DNA from: Actinoallomurus iriomotensis | Lineage (GTDB): Bacteria; Actinomycetota; Actinomycetes; Streptosporangiales; Streptosporangiaceae | Assembly: GCF_030269445.1 (NCBI RefSeq) | Contig: NZ_BSTJ01000001.1 | Location: forward strand, 1,141,898-1,205,897 | Reading direction: 5' to 3' | Length of the DNA stretch: 64,000 nt | Shown: one piece after another, positions 16,101 through 23,183 of the stretch | How positions within the stretch are numbered: the stretch's first letter is position 1 | Layout: each line of letters begins with the position of its first letter | The notes under the pieces: generated by a model | Seen by the model: the letters and a program-made list of their open reading frames with translations, nothing else | Told to the model about the DNA's origin: nothing | The model's database searches: none | Made by a program: the position numbers and the translations under genes

Positions 16101-17554
16101 TGGACCGGCAGGCGTTCTACGCGACCGTCGTGTCGGCGGAGGACGTCGACTACGAGGGCTGGGTCTACGACTTCGAAGTGCCCGAGCACCACAACTACGT
16201 CGCGGCGGGGATGTTCTGCCACAACACCGCGCAGACGCTGGCGTTGCTGGAGCGTGGTCGCACGTCGGCCGCCGCGGGGGCGACGCTGCTCGTCGGGCCG
16301 ATGTCGCTCATCGGCAACTGGCAGCGGGAGGCGGCGCGGTTCACGCCCAAGCTGCGCGTCTACGTCCACCACGGTGTCGGGCGGCATCGCGGGGAGGATC
16401 TGGAGCGCGCCGTACGCGACGCCGACCTCGTCCTCACCACCTACGGCACGGCCGCCCGCGACCGCGAGGCCCTGTCGGCCATCGACTGGGACCGGGTGGT
16501 CTGCGACGAGGCGCAGGCGCTGAAGAACAGCGGCACCCGGCAGGCGCAGGCGGTACGGGGCATTCCCGCGCGCGGGCGGCTCGCGCTCACCGGCACCCCC
16601 GTCGAGAACCACCTGACCGAGCTGTGGTCGATCATGGAGTTCGCCAACCCGGGGCTGCTCGGGCCGCGGCAGGCCTTCCGTGAGCGGTTCGCCGCACCGA
16701 TCGAGGCGCACGGCGACCAGGAGGCCGCGGCGGCGCTCGCCCGAGCAACCGGCCCGTTCATCCTGCGGCGCCTGAAGACGGACAAGTCGATCATCACCGA
16801 CCTGCCCGAGAAGCAGGAGATCAAGGTCTGGTGCAACCTCACGCCCGAGCAGGCCTCGCTCTACCAGGCCACGGTCGAGGACATGCTCGACCGTATCGCG
16901 GACAGCGAGGGCATGGAGCGGCGCGGTCTCGTCCTGGCGACCATGGCCAAGCTCAAACAGGTCTGCAACCACCCCGCCCACCTGCTGAAGGACGGCTCGA
17001 GGCTGCCCGGCCGCTCGGGCAAGCTGGAGCGGCTTGAGGAGATCTGCGCCGAGGTCGTGGAGCAGGGAGAGAAGGCCCTCGTCTTCACTCAGTACTCCGA
17101 GTTCGGCGCGATGCTCCAGCCCCACCTGGAGGCACGGCTCGACCGGCCGGTGCTGTGGCTGCACGGCGGCACCACCAAGAAACGCCGCGACGAATTGATC
17201 CGCCGGTTCCAGCAGGACGCCGAGCCCTCCGTCTTCCTGCTGTCGCTCAAGGCCGCCGGCACCGGGCTGAACCTCACCGCCGCCAACCACGTGATCCACG
17301 TCGACCGCTGGTGGAACCCCGCGGTCGAGGACCAGGCCACCGACCGGGCGTTCCGCATCGGCCAGACCAAGAACGTCCAGGTCCGCAAGTTCATCTGCGT
17401 GGGCACCATGGAGGAGCGCGTCGACGAGATGATCGAGCGCAAGAAGGCCCTGGCCGAGCGCATCGTCGGCACCGGCGAGGGCTGGCTCACCGAGCTGTCC
17501 GTCGCCGAGCTGCGCGACGTCGTGCGCCTCGGGTCCGAGGCGGTGAGCGCCTGA
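13166..17554 (+). CDS. Snf2/RapA-type DEAD/DEAH-like helicase, interrupted by an intein
   Basis: 1462 residues as translated; removing the intein leaves 996. Residues 1-450 are the bacterial Snf2-associated N-terminal domain. The N-terminal ATPase lobe starts near YQERGLAWLSFL; Walker A is DDMGLGK, split by the intein, then TAQTLALL. Motif II is DEAQALKN and motif III LTGTPVENHLTELW. The C-terminal lobe has LVFTQYSEFGAML, KAAGTGLNLTAANHVIH and DRAFRIGQ. It is a dsDNA-translocating ATPase family of unknown cellular role. Its stop overlaps the next start (TGATG), coupling it to a SWIM-domain protein, a conserved pairing in actinobacteria. Confidence 0.95.
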   Translation: MLVAHATWHGGALCLWAEDLALPATTRVRVTPRPHPFAAADFTGTSYAPLTAGAMRVTLSLLLPGSADGPLPSPELAREPSAKRPAAHVWRVPALALDPFAAMALLSSTGEADDVVRGSDLRFFALVADEAVHLAGRGRVLPALLREDGDLTARWRPVVTGADAERFRELARAMPPACRAADGGRPAAELLLEALTGLADAAVRGIVPHPLLADRTGRVPDRLPLAERWAAALTGPDPSVAREPGDDPATLGAALDDWAAAASRPSGPLRVCFRLTEPPEDDPGGPWSVQFALQGTDDPSLYVPAAAIWTGEVTSVADAEETLLAGLGRALRLYPRIADALRMATPTSVTTDAAGAFAFLREVAPLLSAAGFGVQLPQWAGRARLGMKLTTRTKTESSGATVSSGFGLGDLVDFRWDLAVEGEDITEEELAELARLKAPLVRLRGRWVELDDAQLRAALEFLSRGREGEMSAAQAVRAAIHAGDDTLPLLEIDADGALGDLLSGEADRRLEPIPTPEGFEGTLRPYQERGLAWLSFLDSLGLGAVLADDMGLGKCLLPETPVLSNGALIKAKDMWARFAGPIEPDGEGEWAQPTQRLTTNSLDGNGQVVETEICRLYRQHIREPVRRISLSDGSSIMVTRRHRLMGRDGWTNDLKPGDRVCVPARLLHVGRSVDPDLTILLAWQISEGYEGDGWVLRITQKKSEVLDDLHQRLLRVGHRFDLKLNTPRILEPDTHHSCPTLRMHSKSYAYFLEELGYRWGRVAAHKKIPDFIVSADDDTLRLFLRHYFAAEGSVGTRTRLIEIASASPLLMQQLATMLRRFGIWLRISIRMNCATNGTRTKRPYAIGLIGGSSARLFREYIGIADPEKQEKLDRICELPANTNVEGIPGSDLLSAAHTLTGLPMRHFGVKPVYFDGSQELSKNSAKAVVGAMDRVLDGRALAEYSALPKSRWTAATLAAYARLDRDRLIAIRETLNDRVDRQAFYATVVSAEDVDYEGWVYDFEVPEHHNYVAAGMFCHNTAQTLALLERGRTSAAAGATLLVGPMSLIGNWQREAARFTPKLRVYVHHGVGRHRGEDLERAVRDADLVLTTYGTAARDREALSAIDWDRVVCDEAQALKNSGTRQAQAVRGIPARGRLALTGTPVENHLTELWSIMEFANPGLLGPRQAFRERFAAPIEAHGDQEAAAALARATGPFILRRLKTDKSIITDLPEKQEIKVWCNLTPEQASLYQATVEDMLDRIADSEGMERRGLVLATMAKLKQVCNHPAHLLKDGSRLPGRSGKLERLEEICAEVVEQGEKALVFTQYSEFGAMLQPHLEARLDRPVLWLHGGTTKKRRDELIRRFQQDAEPSVFLLSLKAAGTGLNLTAANHVIHVDRWWNPAVEDQATDRAFRIGQTKNVQVRKFICVGTMEERVDEMIERKKALAERIVGTGEGWLTELSVAELRDVVRLGSEAVSA
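14828..16225 (+). other. Intein with LAGLIDADG-type homing endonuclease domain
   Basis: 466 residues (helicase residues 555-1020) inserted between the Lys of GLGK and TAQTL, the P-loop of the ATPase. Block A begins with Cys1 (CLLPETPVLSNGALIKAKD). Block B is ISLSDGSSIMVTRRH with the T-x-x-H motif at intein residues 85-88. Two degenerate LAGLIDADG motifs are ILLAWQISEG (about 125-134) and FLRHYFAAEG (about 229-238); both have Glu where Asp is usual. Block F is VYDFEVPEHHNYVAAG and block G is MFCHN, followed by Thr as +1 residue. All splicing residues are present, so splicing is expected; nuclease activity is less certain. Confidence 0.93.
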
Positions 17555-18375
17555 TGCCGATGTACGGTCCCGCGCGCCCGGTCGAGGGCGGGCTGCGCGC
17601 CCGCAGCGAACGCGGCACGATCGGCGAGGAGTGGTGGTCGCGCCGCTTCATCGACGTGCTGGAGTCGTTCGCCGACAAGGGCCGGCTGAGCCGGGGACGC
17701 GCGTACGCCCGCAAGGGCCAGGTGATCGACCTGAAGGTGGACGCGTACGAGGTCACCGCGCGCGTGCAGGGCTCGGAGGCCGAGCCGTACGACGTGGCGA
17801 TCGGCATCGACGCGATCGACGAGCCGACCTGGACGGCGATCGAGGAGGCGCTGGCCTCGCAGGCGGTCTTCCGCGCGCGGCTGCTGGCGGGCGAGATGCC
17901 GCCGGAGATCGAGGACGTCTTCGGCGCGTTCGGCATCCCGCTGTTCCCCGGGGCCTCGGGCGACATGCACCTGATGTGCAGCTGCCCCGACTGGGGCGAG
18001 CCCTGCAAGCACACCGCCGCCGTCCTCTACCTCCTGGCCGAGGCGTTCGACGACGATCCGTTCCTGATCCTCGCGTGGAACGGCCGCACCCGAGAGGACC
18101 TGCTGGCGAGCCTGCGCCGCCTCGACTCCGCCGACGCGGCGGCCGAGGCCGACCCGCTGGAGATCGAGGAGACACCGATCACCGAGCGCCTGGACGACTT
18201 CTGGACCCCGGCCGCGGTCCGCGACCGCCCGCCGGCGCCCCCGATGCCGCCGGGGCTGCTGCTGAAGCTGCTCGACCCGCCGAAGGTCAAGGTGCGCCGC
18301 AAGGAGCTGACCGACGTGCTCCGCCCCGCGTACGAGGCCCTGTCCGGCCTCGATGAGGCGGAGCAGGCCGAATGA
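17554..18375 (+). CDS. SWIM zinc finger protein, partner of the Snf2 helicase
   Basis: 273 residues. The ATG at 17554 overlaps the helicase stop by one base (TGATG), so translation is coupled. Residues about 137-152 are a SWIM finger, CSCPDWGEPCKH (C-x-C-x(n)-C-x-H), a zinc motif that binds DNA or protein. The N-terminal region EEWWSRRFIDVLESF and GRLSRGRAYARKGQV is typical of the bacterial SWIM partners of Snf2 ATPases. It probably forms a complex with the helicase; the function of the pair is not established. Confidence 0.9.
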   Translation: MPMYGPARPVEGGLRARSERGTIGEEWWSRRFIDVLESFADKGRLSRGRAYARKGQVIDLKVDAYEVTARVQGSEAEPYDVAIGIDAIDEPTWTAIEEALASQAVFRARLLAGEMPPEIEDVFGAFGIPLFPGASGDMHLMCSCPDWGEPCKHTAAVLYLLAEAFDDDPFLILAWNGRTREDLLASLRRLDSADAAAEADPLEIEETPITERLDDFWTPAAVRDRPPAPPMPPGLLLKLLDPPKVKVRRKELTDVLRPAYEALSGLDEAEQAE

Positions 18376-18393
18376 GCGCCACTCGCGAGCTTC

Positions 18394-19290
18394 CTACCGG
18401 CTGATCTGACGCGGGACCGCCACCGCGAGGAGTTTGTCCGGATTGCGGATGGCGTAGAAGTTGGTGATCTCGCCGTCGGTGATCTCGATCAGGAAGACGC
18501 CTTCGAGGTGGTCGCCGTGGTAGGCGGCCAGCGCGGGCGCGTTGTTGCAGTTGACCAACTCCATGCGCATGTCCGGCATGCTCCGGTCCGCGCGGAAGAG
18601 GTCGATGAGGAGCGCGGCGACCTTCTCCGCGCCTACCACCGGGCGGCGCGACGCGGTGGTCTTGCCGCCGCTGTCGGCGGTCCAGGTGGCGTCCGGCGCG
18701 AGCAGCGAGAGCAGCCCGTCCGTGTCACCGGTGGCCGCGGCCGCCATGAACTGCTCGGTGAGCCGCGTGATCTGCGCCGCGTCGACGGGCTCGAAGCGTT
18801 TACGGCGCGCCTGCACGTGTGCGCGGGCGCGGTGCGCCACCTGGCGCACTGCGGCCACGGATTCACCCACCGCTGCGGCGATGTCGTCGTGGTCGAAGGC
18901 GAACACCTCGCGCAGCACGAACACCGCTCGTTCGTCGGGGGTGAGTGTTTCGAGCAGCACGAGCATCGCCATGGACACCGACTCGGCGAGCACCACGTCG
19001 GTCGACGCGTCGTGCTCGTCGAGCAGCAGCGGCTCGGGCAGCCAGGGGCCGATGTAGTCCTCGCGACGGCGCGCGCCGGCCCGCACCGCGTTGAGCGCCT
19101 GGCGGGTCACCAGCCGCGCCAGATACGACTTGGTGTCCCGCACCGTCGCGAGGTCCACTCCGGCCCACCGCAGATAGCTGTCCTGCAGCACGTCGTCGGA
19201 CTCGGTCGCCGAGCCGAGGATCTCGTAGACGATCGTGAACAGCAGCGGCCGCAGCAGGGTGAACCGTTCGGCGTGCTCGTCGGCCGTCAT
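18394..19290 (-). CDS. ECF41-type RNA polymerase sigma factor (SigJ-like)
   Basis: 298 residues from the ATG at 19290. Region 2 is ILGSATESDDVLQDSYLRW and region 4 is LTPDERAVFVLREVF followed by IAAAVGESVAAVRQVAHRAR. The C-terminal SnoaL-like extension of about 110 residues ends with DGEITNFYAIRNPDKL; NPDKL is the hallmark of ECF41 and the extension both activates and autoinhibits. ECF41 genes usually sit beside a carboxymuconolactone decarboxylase, oxidoreductase or epimerase gene. Here the start overlaps the stop of a decayed oxidoreductase gene (ATGA). Confidence 0.9.
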   Translation of the reverse strand: MTADEHAERFTLLRPLLFTIVYEILGSATESDDVLQDSYLRWAGVDLATVRDTKSYLARLVTRQALNAVRAGARRREDYIGPWLPEPLLLDEHDASTDVVLAESVSMAMLVLLETLTPDERAVFVLREVFAFDHDDIAAAVGESVAAVRQVAHRARAHVQARRKRFEPVDAAQITRLTEQFMAAAATGDTDGLLSLLAPDATWTADSGGKTTASRRPVVGAEKVAALLIDLFRADRSMPDMRMELVNCNNAPALAAYHGDHLEGVFLIEITDGEITNFYAIRNPDKLLAVAVPRQISR

Positions 19291-20339
19291 TCGGAGGTGA
19301 CCACCCGCGCGGCGGAGACCGGCTGCTCGGGCCTCGGGCCGCCCTTGAGCCAGACCAGGGAACCCGGCTTGCGGGCCTCGCGGCGGATCTTCACCACGCC
19401 GAGCCTGCAGGTCATCTCCTTGACCCTCGCGCCCACGCGGCCGCCGATGTAGAGGTTCACCACGGCGTCGTCCTTGCGGGCGAGCTGCCGGACGCCGACG
19501 CGCCGGCCGAGGCTGATGCACGTCCCGGTGAGGGCCAGGTCGATCGGCGCGGGTTCGGTCCCCGCGATGTGGCTCAGCACGGTGTCGGCGGCCTGCGCCC
19601 CGAGCGGCCCGGCGGCCTGGCAGCTCATCCGCACCGCCTGACCCGACGGTGCGGCGGCGTCGCCGGCCGCGACGATACGTTCGTCGTCGACGCTGGTCAG
19701 CGTCTCGTCGGTGAGCAGCCGGCCGAGCGCGTCGGTCCGCAGCCCGCTCGCGCCGCCAGGTCCGGCACGCCGAAACCCGTCGTCCAGATGGTGAGTGCGC
19801 TGGGACGCACCGCACCATCGGCGAAGACGACCGAGTCCGGCCGGACCTCGGTCACCACGTCGCCCTCGCGCACGGTGACACCGTGCCGGGTCAACCACTT
19901 GGCGACGTACCGGCGACCCGGCGTGCTCAGTGACGGCATCAGGGTGCCGCCGCACACCAGCGTGACCGTGCGTCCTTGTTCGGCCAGTTCGGCGGCCGTC
20001 TCGATGCCGGTCGGCCCGCCGCCGACCACGGTGACCGGAGCATCGAGCGGCGACTCCCCCAGCCTGGCGCGCAGCCGCTGCGCGGGCTCGAACTCAGCGA
20101 TGGGGAGGGCGAACTCGGCCGCCCCGGACACCGACGACGGTATCGCCGCGCTGCTGCCGACCGCGTAGATGACGTGGTCGTAGTCCAGCGCGCGGCCCGA
20201 CGCCAGCTCTACCGTCCTGGCGGAGGTGTCGATGCGCGTGGCGCCGTCGACGACCAACGCGATGCCGTCGCCGAGCAGCGTGCCGTAGTCGACCGTCGCG
20301 TCGCCGGTTCCGCTTGTGGCGTGTGTCGTGTTCGGTCAT
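19287..20339 (-). pseudogene. FAD-dependent pyridine-nucleotide oxidoreductase, decayed
   Basis: Two lesions are visible. After the ATG at 20339 the frame reads MTEHDTRHKRN and then jumps, in another phase, to sequence matching the middle of the family (DATVDYG, TLLGDGIALVVDGATRIDT), so the N-terminal FAD-binding Rossmann motif G-x-G-x-x-G is deleted. The NAD-binding motif VTVVGGGPTGIETAAEL remains. Near 19755, a missing base after VPDLAAR shifts the frame; the continuation SGLRTDALGRLL...IVAAGDAAA and the end ARVVTSE are in the next phase. The stop overlaps the ECF41 start. Intact relatives are NDH-2-like flavoproteins found next to ECF41 genes. Confidence 0.8.
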
Positions 20340-20375
20340 GCCCACAAGACACCACCCGGCGTGACATGCGTCACT

Positions 20376-21248
20376 TCAGCGCGCACCGAGGAAGGGCGTC
20401 AGCAGCGGTAGCAGGGCGTCGGGGCGGTCCAGCGGGATGATGTGGCCGCAGTCCTCGATGAGATGGCCGGTGAGGTCGTCGGCGACGGGCCGCAGCTGCC
20501 GTTCGAGGGCGGCGCCGACGGGGTGGGCTCCGATCGCCATCGTGGGCACGGTGAGCCGGTGGGCGCCGGCGGCGTCCTGGATCTGGCGTGCGTTCGCCGG
20601 GGCGGCCCGGTAGTAGGAGAAGGCGCAGCGCAGGGCCTCGGACCCGGTGTACGCGCCGATGAAGGCGTCCCGGATCTCGCGTGGCACACCGCGGCCGCGG
20701 GTGCCGGCCGTGAGGAACCAGTCGATGTACTCCGCCTCGTGCCCGGCCAGGACCGTCTCGGCGAGGCCGGGAACCGCGTGGAAGCCGAACCACCACGGCG
20801 GCCCGCCGGCGAGGAAGTCCTCGGCGCCGGGCAACGGGCCCAGCGACGACTCCATGAGCACCAGTCGCCGTACGCGTTCGGGGCGCCGCATCGCGAGCAG
20901 GAACGCGGGCGGGGCGCCGGCGTCGATGCCGACGACCGCCGCCGACGGTTCGCCGAGAGCGGTGAGGAGTTCTTCGGCGTCGGTGGCCAGGGTCCCGGCG
21001 TCGTAGCCGTCCGCCGCTCTCGTGGTCGCGCCGAGTCCGCGCAGGTCCGGGGCGATGACGCGGTGGTGCCGGGCGAGCCCGGGGAGGACCTCGGTCCACA
21101 GCCGCCAGGTGTGCGGGAAGCCGTGGAGCAGCAGGACGGCGGGTCCGTTCCCGGCGACCGCCACGTTGATCTCGATGCCGTTGGCCGCCACCCGTCGCAG
21201 GGAGATCGCGGGGTGGCCGGAGACGGGCGGATGAGCTGTGCCGGGCAT
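20376..21248 (-). CDS. Alpha/beta hydrolase, epoxide-hydrolase-like
   Basis: 290 residues from the ATG at 21248, with GGGAGA upstream. HGFPHTWRLW is the oxyanion-hole HG-x-P motif. VVGIDAGAP is the nucleophile elbow with Asp instead of Ser, as in epoxide hydrolases and haloalkane dehalogenases. LIEDCGHIIPLDRP supplies the catalytic His. The cap region contains Trp and Tyr residues (PPWWFGF, SYYRA). It is divergent from an HxlR regulator with a palindrome-rich gap, so expression is probably controlled by that regulator in response to a xenobiotic or redox signal. Confidence 0.87.
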   Translation of the reverse strand: MPGTAHPPVSGHPAISLRRVAANGIEINVAVAGNGPAVLLLHGFPHTWRLWTEVLPGLARHHRVIAPDLRGLGATTRAADGYDAGTLATDAEELLTALGEPSAAVVGIDAGAPPAFLLAMRRPERVRRLVLMESSLGPLPGAEDFLAGGPPWWFGFHAVPGLAETVLAGHEAEYIDWFLTAGTRGRGVPREIRDAFIGAYTGSEALRCAFSYYRAAPANARQIQDAAGAHRLTVPTMAIGAHPVGAALERQLRPVADDLTGHLIEDCGHIIPLDRPDALLPLLTPFLGAR

Positions 21249-21267
21249 GAGGTCTCCCTGGTGCAGT

Positions 21268-21303
21268 GGTAACCGATGGTGACCAGGAAAGGTTAGGTAA
21301 CCT
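21268..21303. promoter_or_regulatory. Candidate HxlR operator region
   Basis: The divergent gap holds GGTAACC (21268-21274), GGTGACC (21278-21284) and the perfect palindrome AGGTTA-GG-TAACCT (21290-21303). Related GGT-n-ACC half-sites repeated in a short regulator/target gap are a plausible dimer-binding array for the adjacent HxlR protein. Confidence 0.5.
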
Positions 21304-21351
21304 CTACCGCGTGGCCAAGACCGCACTTTCGCGACAGGTGGTGAGCCGCAG

Positions 21352-21762
21352 GTGACCTCCTCACCCGCCCGTACCTCTCCGGCCCGCACGGCGAAGGGGG
21401 CGCGGGGCGACCTCTTCGACCCCGCGTGCCCGACCCGCCGCCTGCTGGACCGCATCGGCACGAAGTGGACGTCCATGGCCGTCAAGGTCCTCGCGGAGGC
21501 CTCCCCGGACGAGGTGCGCTTCGCCGAACTCCGGCGGCGGATGCCCGGCGTCTCGCAGAAGATGCTGTCCGCGACGTTGCAGAGCCTGACCCGCGACGGC
21601 CTGGTGGCCCGGCGGGTGGAGCCGACCGTGCCGCCGAGGGTCCACTACCGGCTCACCGACCTGGGCCTGTCGCTGGAGGTCGCGCTCGCCACCGTCCGGG
21701 CCTGGGCCGAGGAGCACATGGCCGAGATCGACCGGGCCAACCACGCCCACGCCGACGAGTAG
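21352..21762 (+). CDS. HxlR family transcriptional regulator
   Basis: 136 residues from the GTG at 21352, with no clear ribosome site. The HxlR winged helix is clear: CPTRRLLDRIGTKWTSMAVK (with the conserved N-terminal Cys and the K-W-T block), FAELRRRMPGVSQKMLSATL, then DGLVARRVEPTVPPRVHYRLT. HxlR proteins often sense reactive electrophiles or oxidants through that Cys. It is divergent from the epoxide-hydrolase-like gene, its likely target, and convergent with a MarR gene. Confidence 0.9.
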   Translation: MTSSPARTSPARTAKGARGDLFDPACPTRRLLDRIGTKWTSMAVKVLAEASPDEVRFAELRRRMPGVSQKMLSATLQSLTRDGLVARRVEPTVPPRVHYRLTDLGLSLEVALATVRAWAEEHMAEIDRANHAHADE

Positions 21763-21794
21763 GGCCGGTCGAGCCTCTCCGCGATGAAGCCTCG

Positions 21795-22346
21795 TCAGCC
21801 GGCCCCCGAGGACGGCGGGCGCTCCGCCGTCCTCGGATCGGCGAGCCGTGCGACCAGGCCGTCGAGAAGAGCCCGGAGCAGTTCGGCGAGCTGCTCGCGC
21901 TGGGCGGGCGTCAGGTGCTCGACCAGGGCCTGCTCGTGGCGGAGCAGCTCGTCGACGCTCCCCTCGATCAGCGCGTGACCCTCCGCGGTCAGTTCGACCG
22001 CGCTCGTCCGCCCTCCGCTGCTGCGGTGGGCCCGTACGAGGCCGGAGGTCTCGGCGCGGGCGACGCGCTGGCTGATCGCCCCCGCGCTGACCAGGCAGGC
22101 CTCCTTGAGCTCCGCCGGCGTCATCCGGTACGGCGCGCCGTGTCGGCGCAGCGTGGACAGCAGGTCCAGAGTGGCGGCGTCGATGCCGAGCCGCGCGAGC
22201 GTACGGCGCCGGTCGTCGGCCAGGAGCTTGCCGGCATGCCAGATCCGGGTGATCACGCCGATCGACTCGACCGGCGTGCCGGGGCGCTCGCGCGTCCAGG
22301 CGAGCTGGATCCGCTCCGCTCCGTCCGGGTTGCGTGGTGGCGTCAT
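21795..22346 (-). CDS. MarR family transcriptional regulator
   Basis: 183 residues from the ATG at 22346. The winged helix is visible: DLLSTLRRHGAPYRMTPAEL, LVSAGAISQRVARAETSGLV and the basic wing HRSSGGRTSAVELT. The C-terminal helices (LLRHEQALVEHLTPAQREQ) form the dimer interface. The 48-bp gap to the divergent SDR gene contains a perfect 16-bp palindrome, the expected MarR site, so it probably represses both itself and the SDR. Confidence 0.9.
   Translation of the reverse strand: MTPPRNPDGAERIQLAWTRERPGTPVESIGVITRIWHAGKLLADDRRRTLARLGIDAATLDLLSTLRRHGAPYRMTPAELKEACLVSAGAISQRVARAETSGLVRAHRSSGGRTSAVELTAEGHALIEGSVDELLRHEQALVEHLTPAQREQLAELLRALLDGLVARLADPRTAERPPSSGAG
21806..21836. terminator. 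13-bp perfect hairpin at the hxlR/marR convergent junction
   Basis: CCGAGGACGGCGG (21806-21818) and CCGCCGTCCTCGG (21824-21836) form a perfect 13-bp stem with a 5-nt loop, inside the last codons of marR. It lies 44 bp after the hxlR stop and could terminate that transcript. There is no U-tract, as is common in actinobacteria. Confidence 0.4.
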
Positions 22347-22368
22347 GCCGACCTAGCGTAGAGCACGC

Positions 22369-22384
22369 TGTTTAGACCTAAACA
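22369..22384. promoter_or_regulatory. MarR operator palindrome
   Basis: TGTTTAG-AC-CTAAACA is a perfect 16-bp palindrome in the marR/SDR gap and ends just before the AAGGAG ribosome site of the SDR gene. The core TTTAGACCTAAA resembles known MarR-family sites. Binding would block SDR transcription and probably marR as well. Confidence 0.75.
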
Positions 22385-22393
22385 AGGAGTGTC

Positions 22394-23131
22394 ATGCCAC
22401 GCACGGCAATCGTCACCGGGGGCGGTACGGGCATCGGCCGCGCGGTCGCGCGGCGGCTCGCCGCCGACGGACTGGACGTCGTGATCACCGGGCGGCGCAA
22501 GCAGGTGCTCGAGCAGACCGCCGAGGAACTGGGCGTCCGCGCGGTCGCCTTCGACGCCTCCGACGTCGCGGCGATCGAGGCCGCCCTGCCCGACCTGCCC
22601 GGCCAGGTGGACGTCCTGGTCAACAACGCGGGCGGTAACATCGCCCGGCACCGGCCCGCGCCCGCCGAGGGCGACCTGGCCGGGCTGCGCGACCTGTGGG
22701 CCGCTCAACTCGAGAGCAACCTGATCAGCGCGGTCCTGACGACGAGCGCGCTGACGCCGCGGCTGGCCGCCGGCGGCCGCGTGATCTCGATCGGCTCGAT
22801 CGCGGGAGCGCGCGGTAGCGGCGGCGGTGGGGCGTACGGGGCGGCCAAGGCCGCGCTGCACACCTGGACCGGCGACCTGGCCTTCGAGCTCGGCGGCCGG
22901 GGCGTCACGGTGAACGCCATCGCCCCGGGCTACATCGAGGACACCGAGTTCTTCGGCGCAGGCGGTCCGGGGACCGAACGCCGGGCCTGGCTGATCGACC
23001 AGACGGCCAACGGCCGTCCCGGCCGCCCCGAGGACGTCGCCGACACGGTCGCCTTCCTGGCCTCGCCGGAGGCCGGCAACATCACCGCCCAGGTGATCCA
23101 CGTCAACGGCGGCGCCTTCCGTGGCCGCTGA
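22394..23131 (+). CDS. SDR family NAD(P)-dependent oxidoreductase
   Basis: 245 residues from the ATG at 22394, with AAGGAG 6 nt upstream. The classical SDR pattern is present: TGGGTGIG (cofactor motif), DVLVNNAGG (N-N-A-G), ISIGSIAG (catalytic Ser), AYGAAKAAL (Y-x-x-x-K) and NAIAPGYIEDTEFF. Arg residues after the second strand (TGRRKQ) suggest NADP(H). The substrate is unknown. It is controlled by the divergent MarR gene and ends 13 bp before a strong bidirectional terminator. Confidence 0.9.
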   Translation: MPRTAIVTGGGTGIGRAVARRLAADGLDVVITGRRKQVLEQTAEELGVRAVAFDASDVAAIEAALPDLPGQVDVLVNNAGGNIARHRPAPAEGDLAGLRDLWAAQLESNLISAVLTTSALTPRLAAGGRVISIGSIAGARGSGGGGAYGAAKAALHTWTGDLAFELGGRGVTVNAIAPGYIEDTEFFGAGGPGTERRAWLIDQTANGRPGRPEDVADTVAFLASPEAGNITAQVIHVNGGAFRGR

Positions 23132-23144
23132 CGAGGAACAGAGA

Positions 23145-23180
23145 AACGCCCGGAACCCTCAGCCGAGGGTTCCGGGCGTT
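23145..23180. terminator. Bidirectional terminator between the SDR gene and glgP
   Basis: AACGCCCGGAACCCTC (23145-23160) and GAGGGTTCCGGGCGTT (23165-23180) make a perfect 16-bp stem with a 4-nt loop, then CTTTC. It sits between the converging SDR and glgP genes, 3 bp from the glgP stop. Confidence 0.9.
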
Positions 23181-23183
23181 CTT

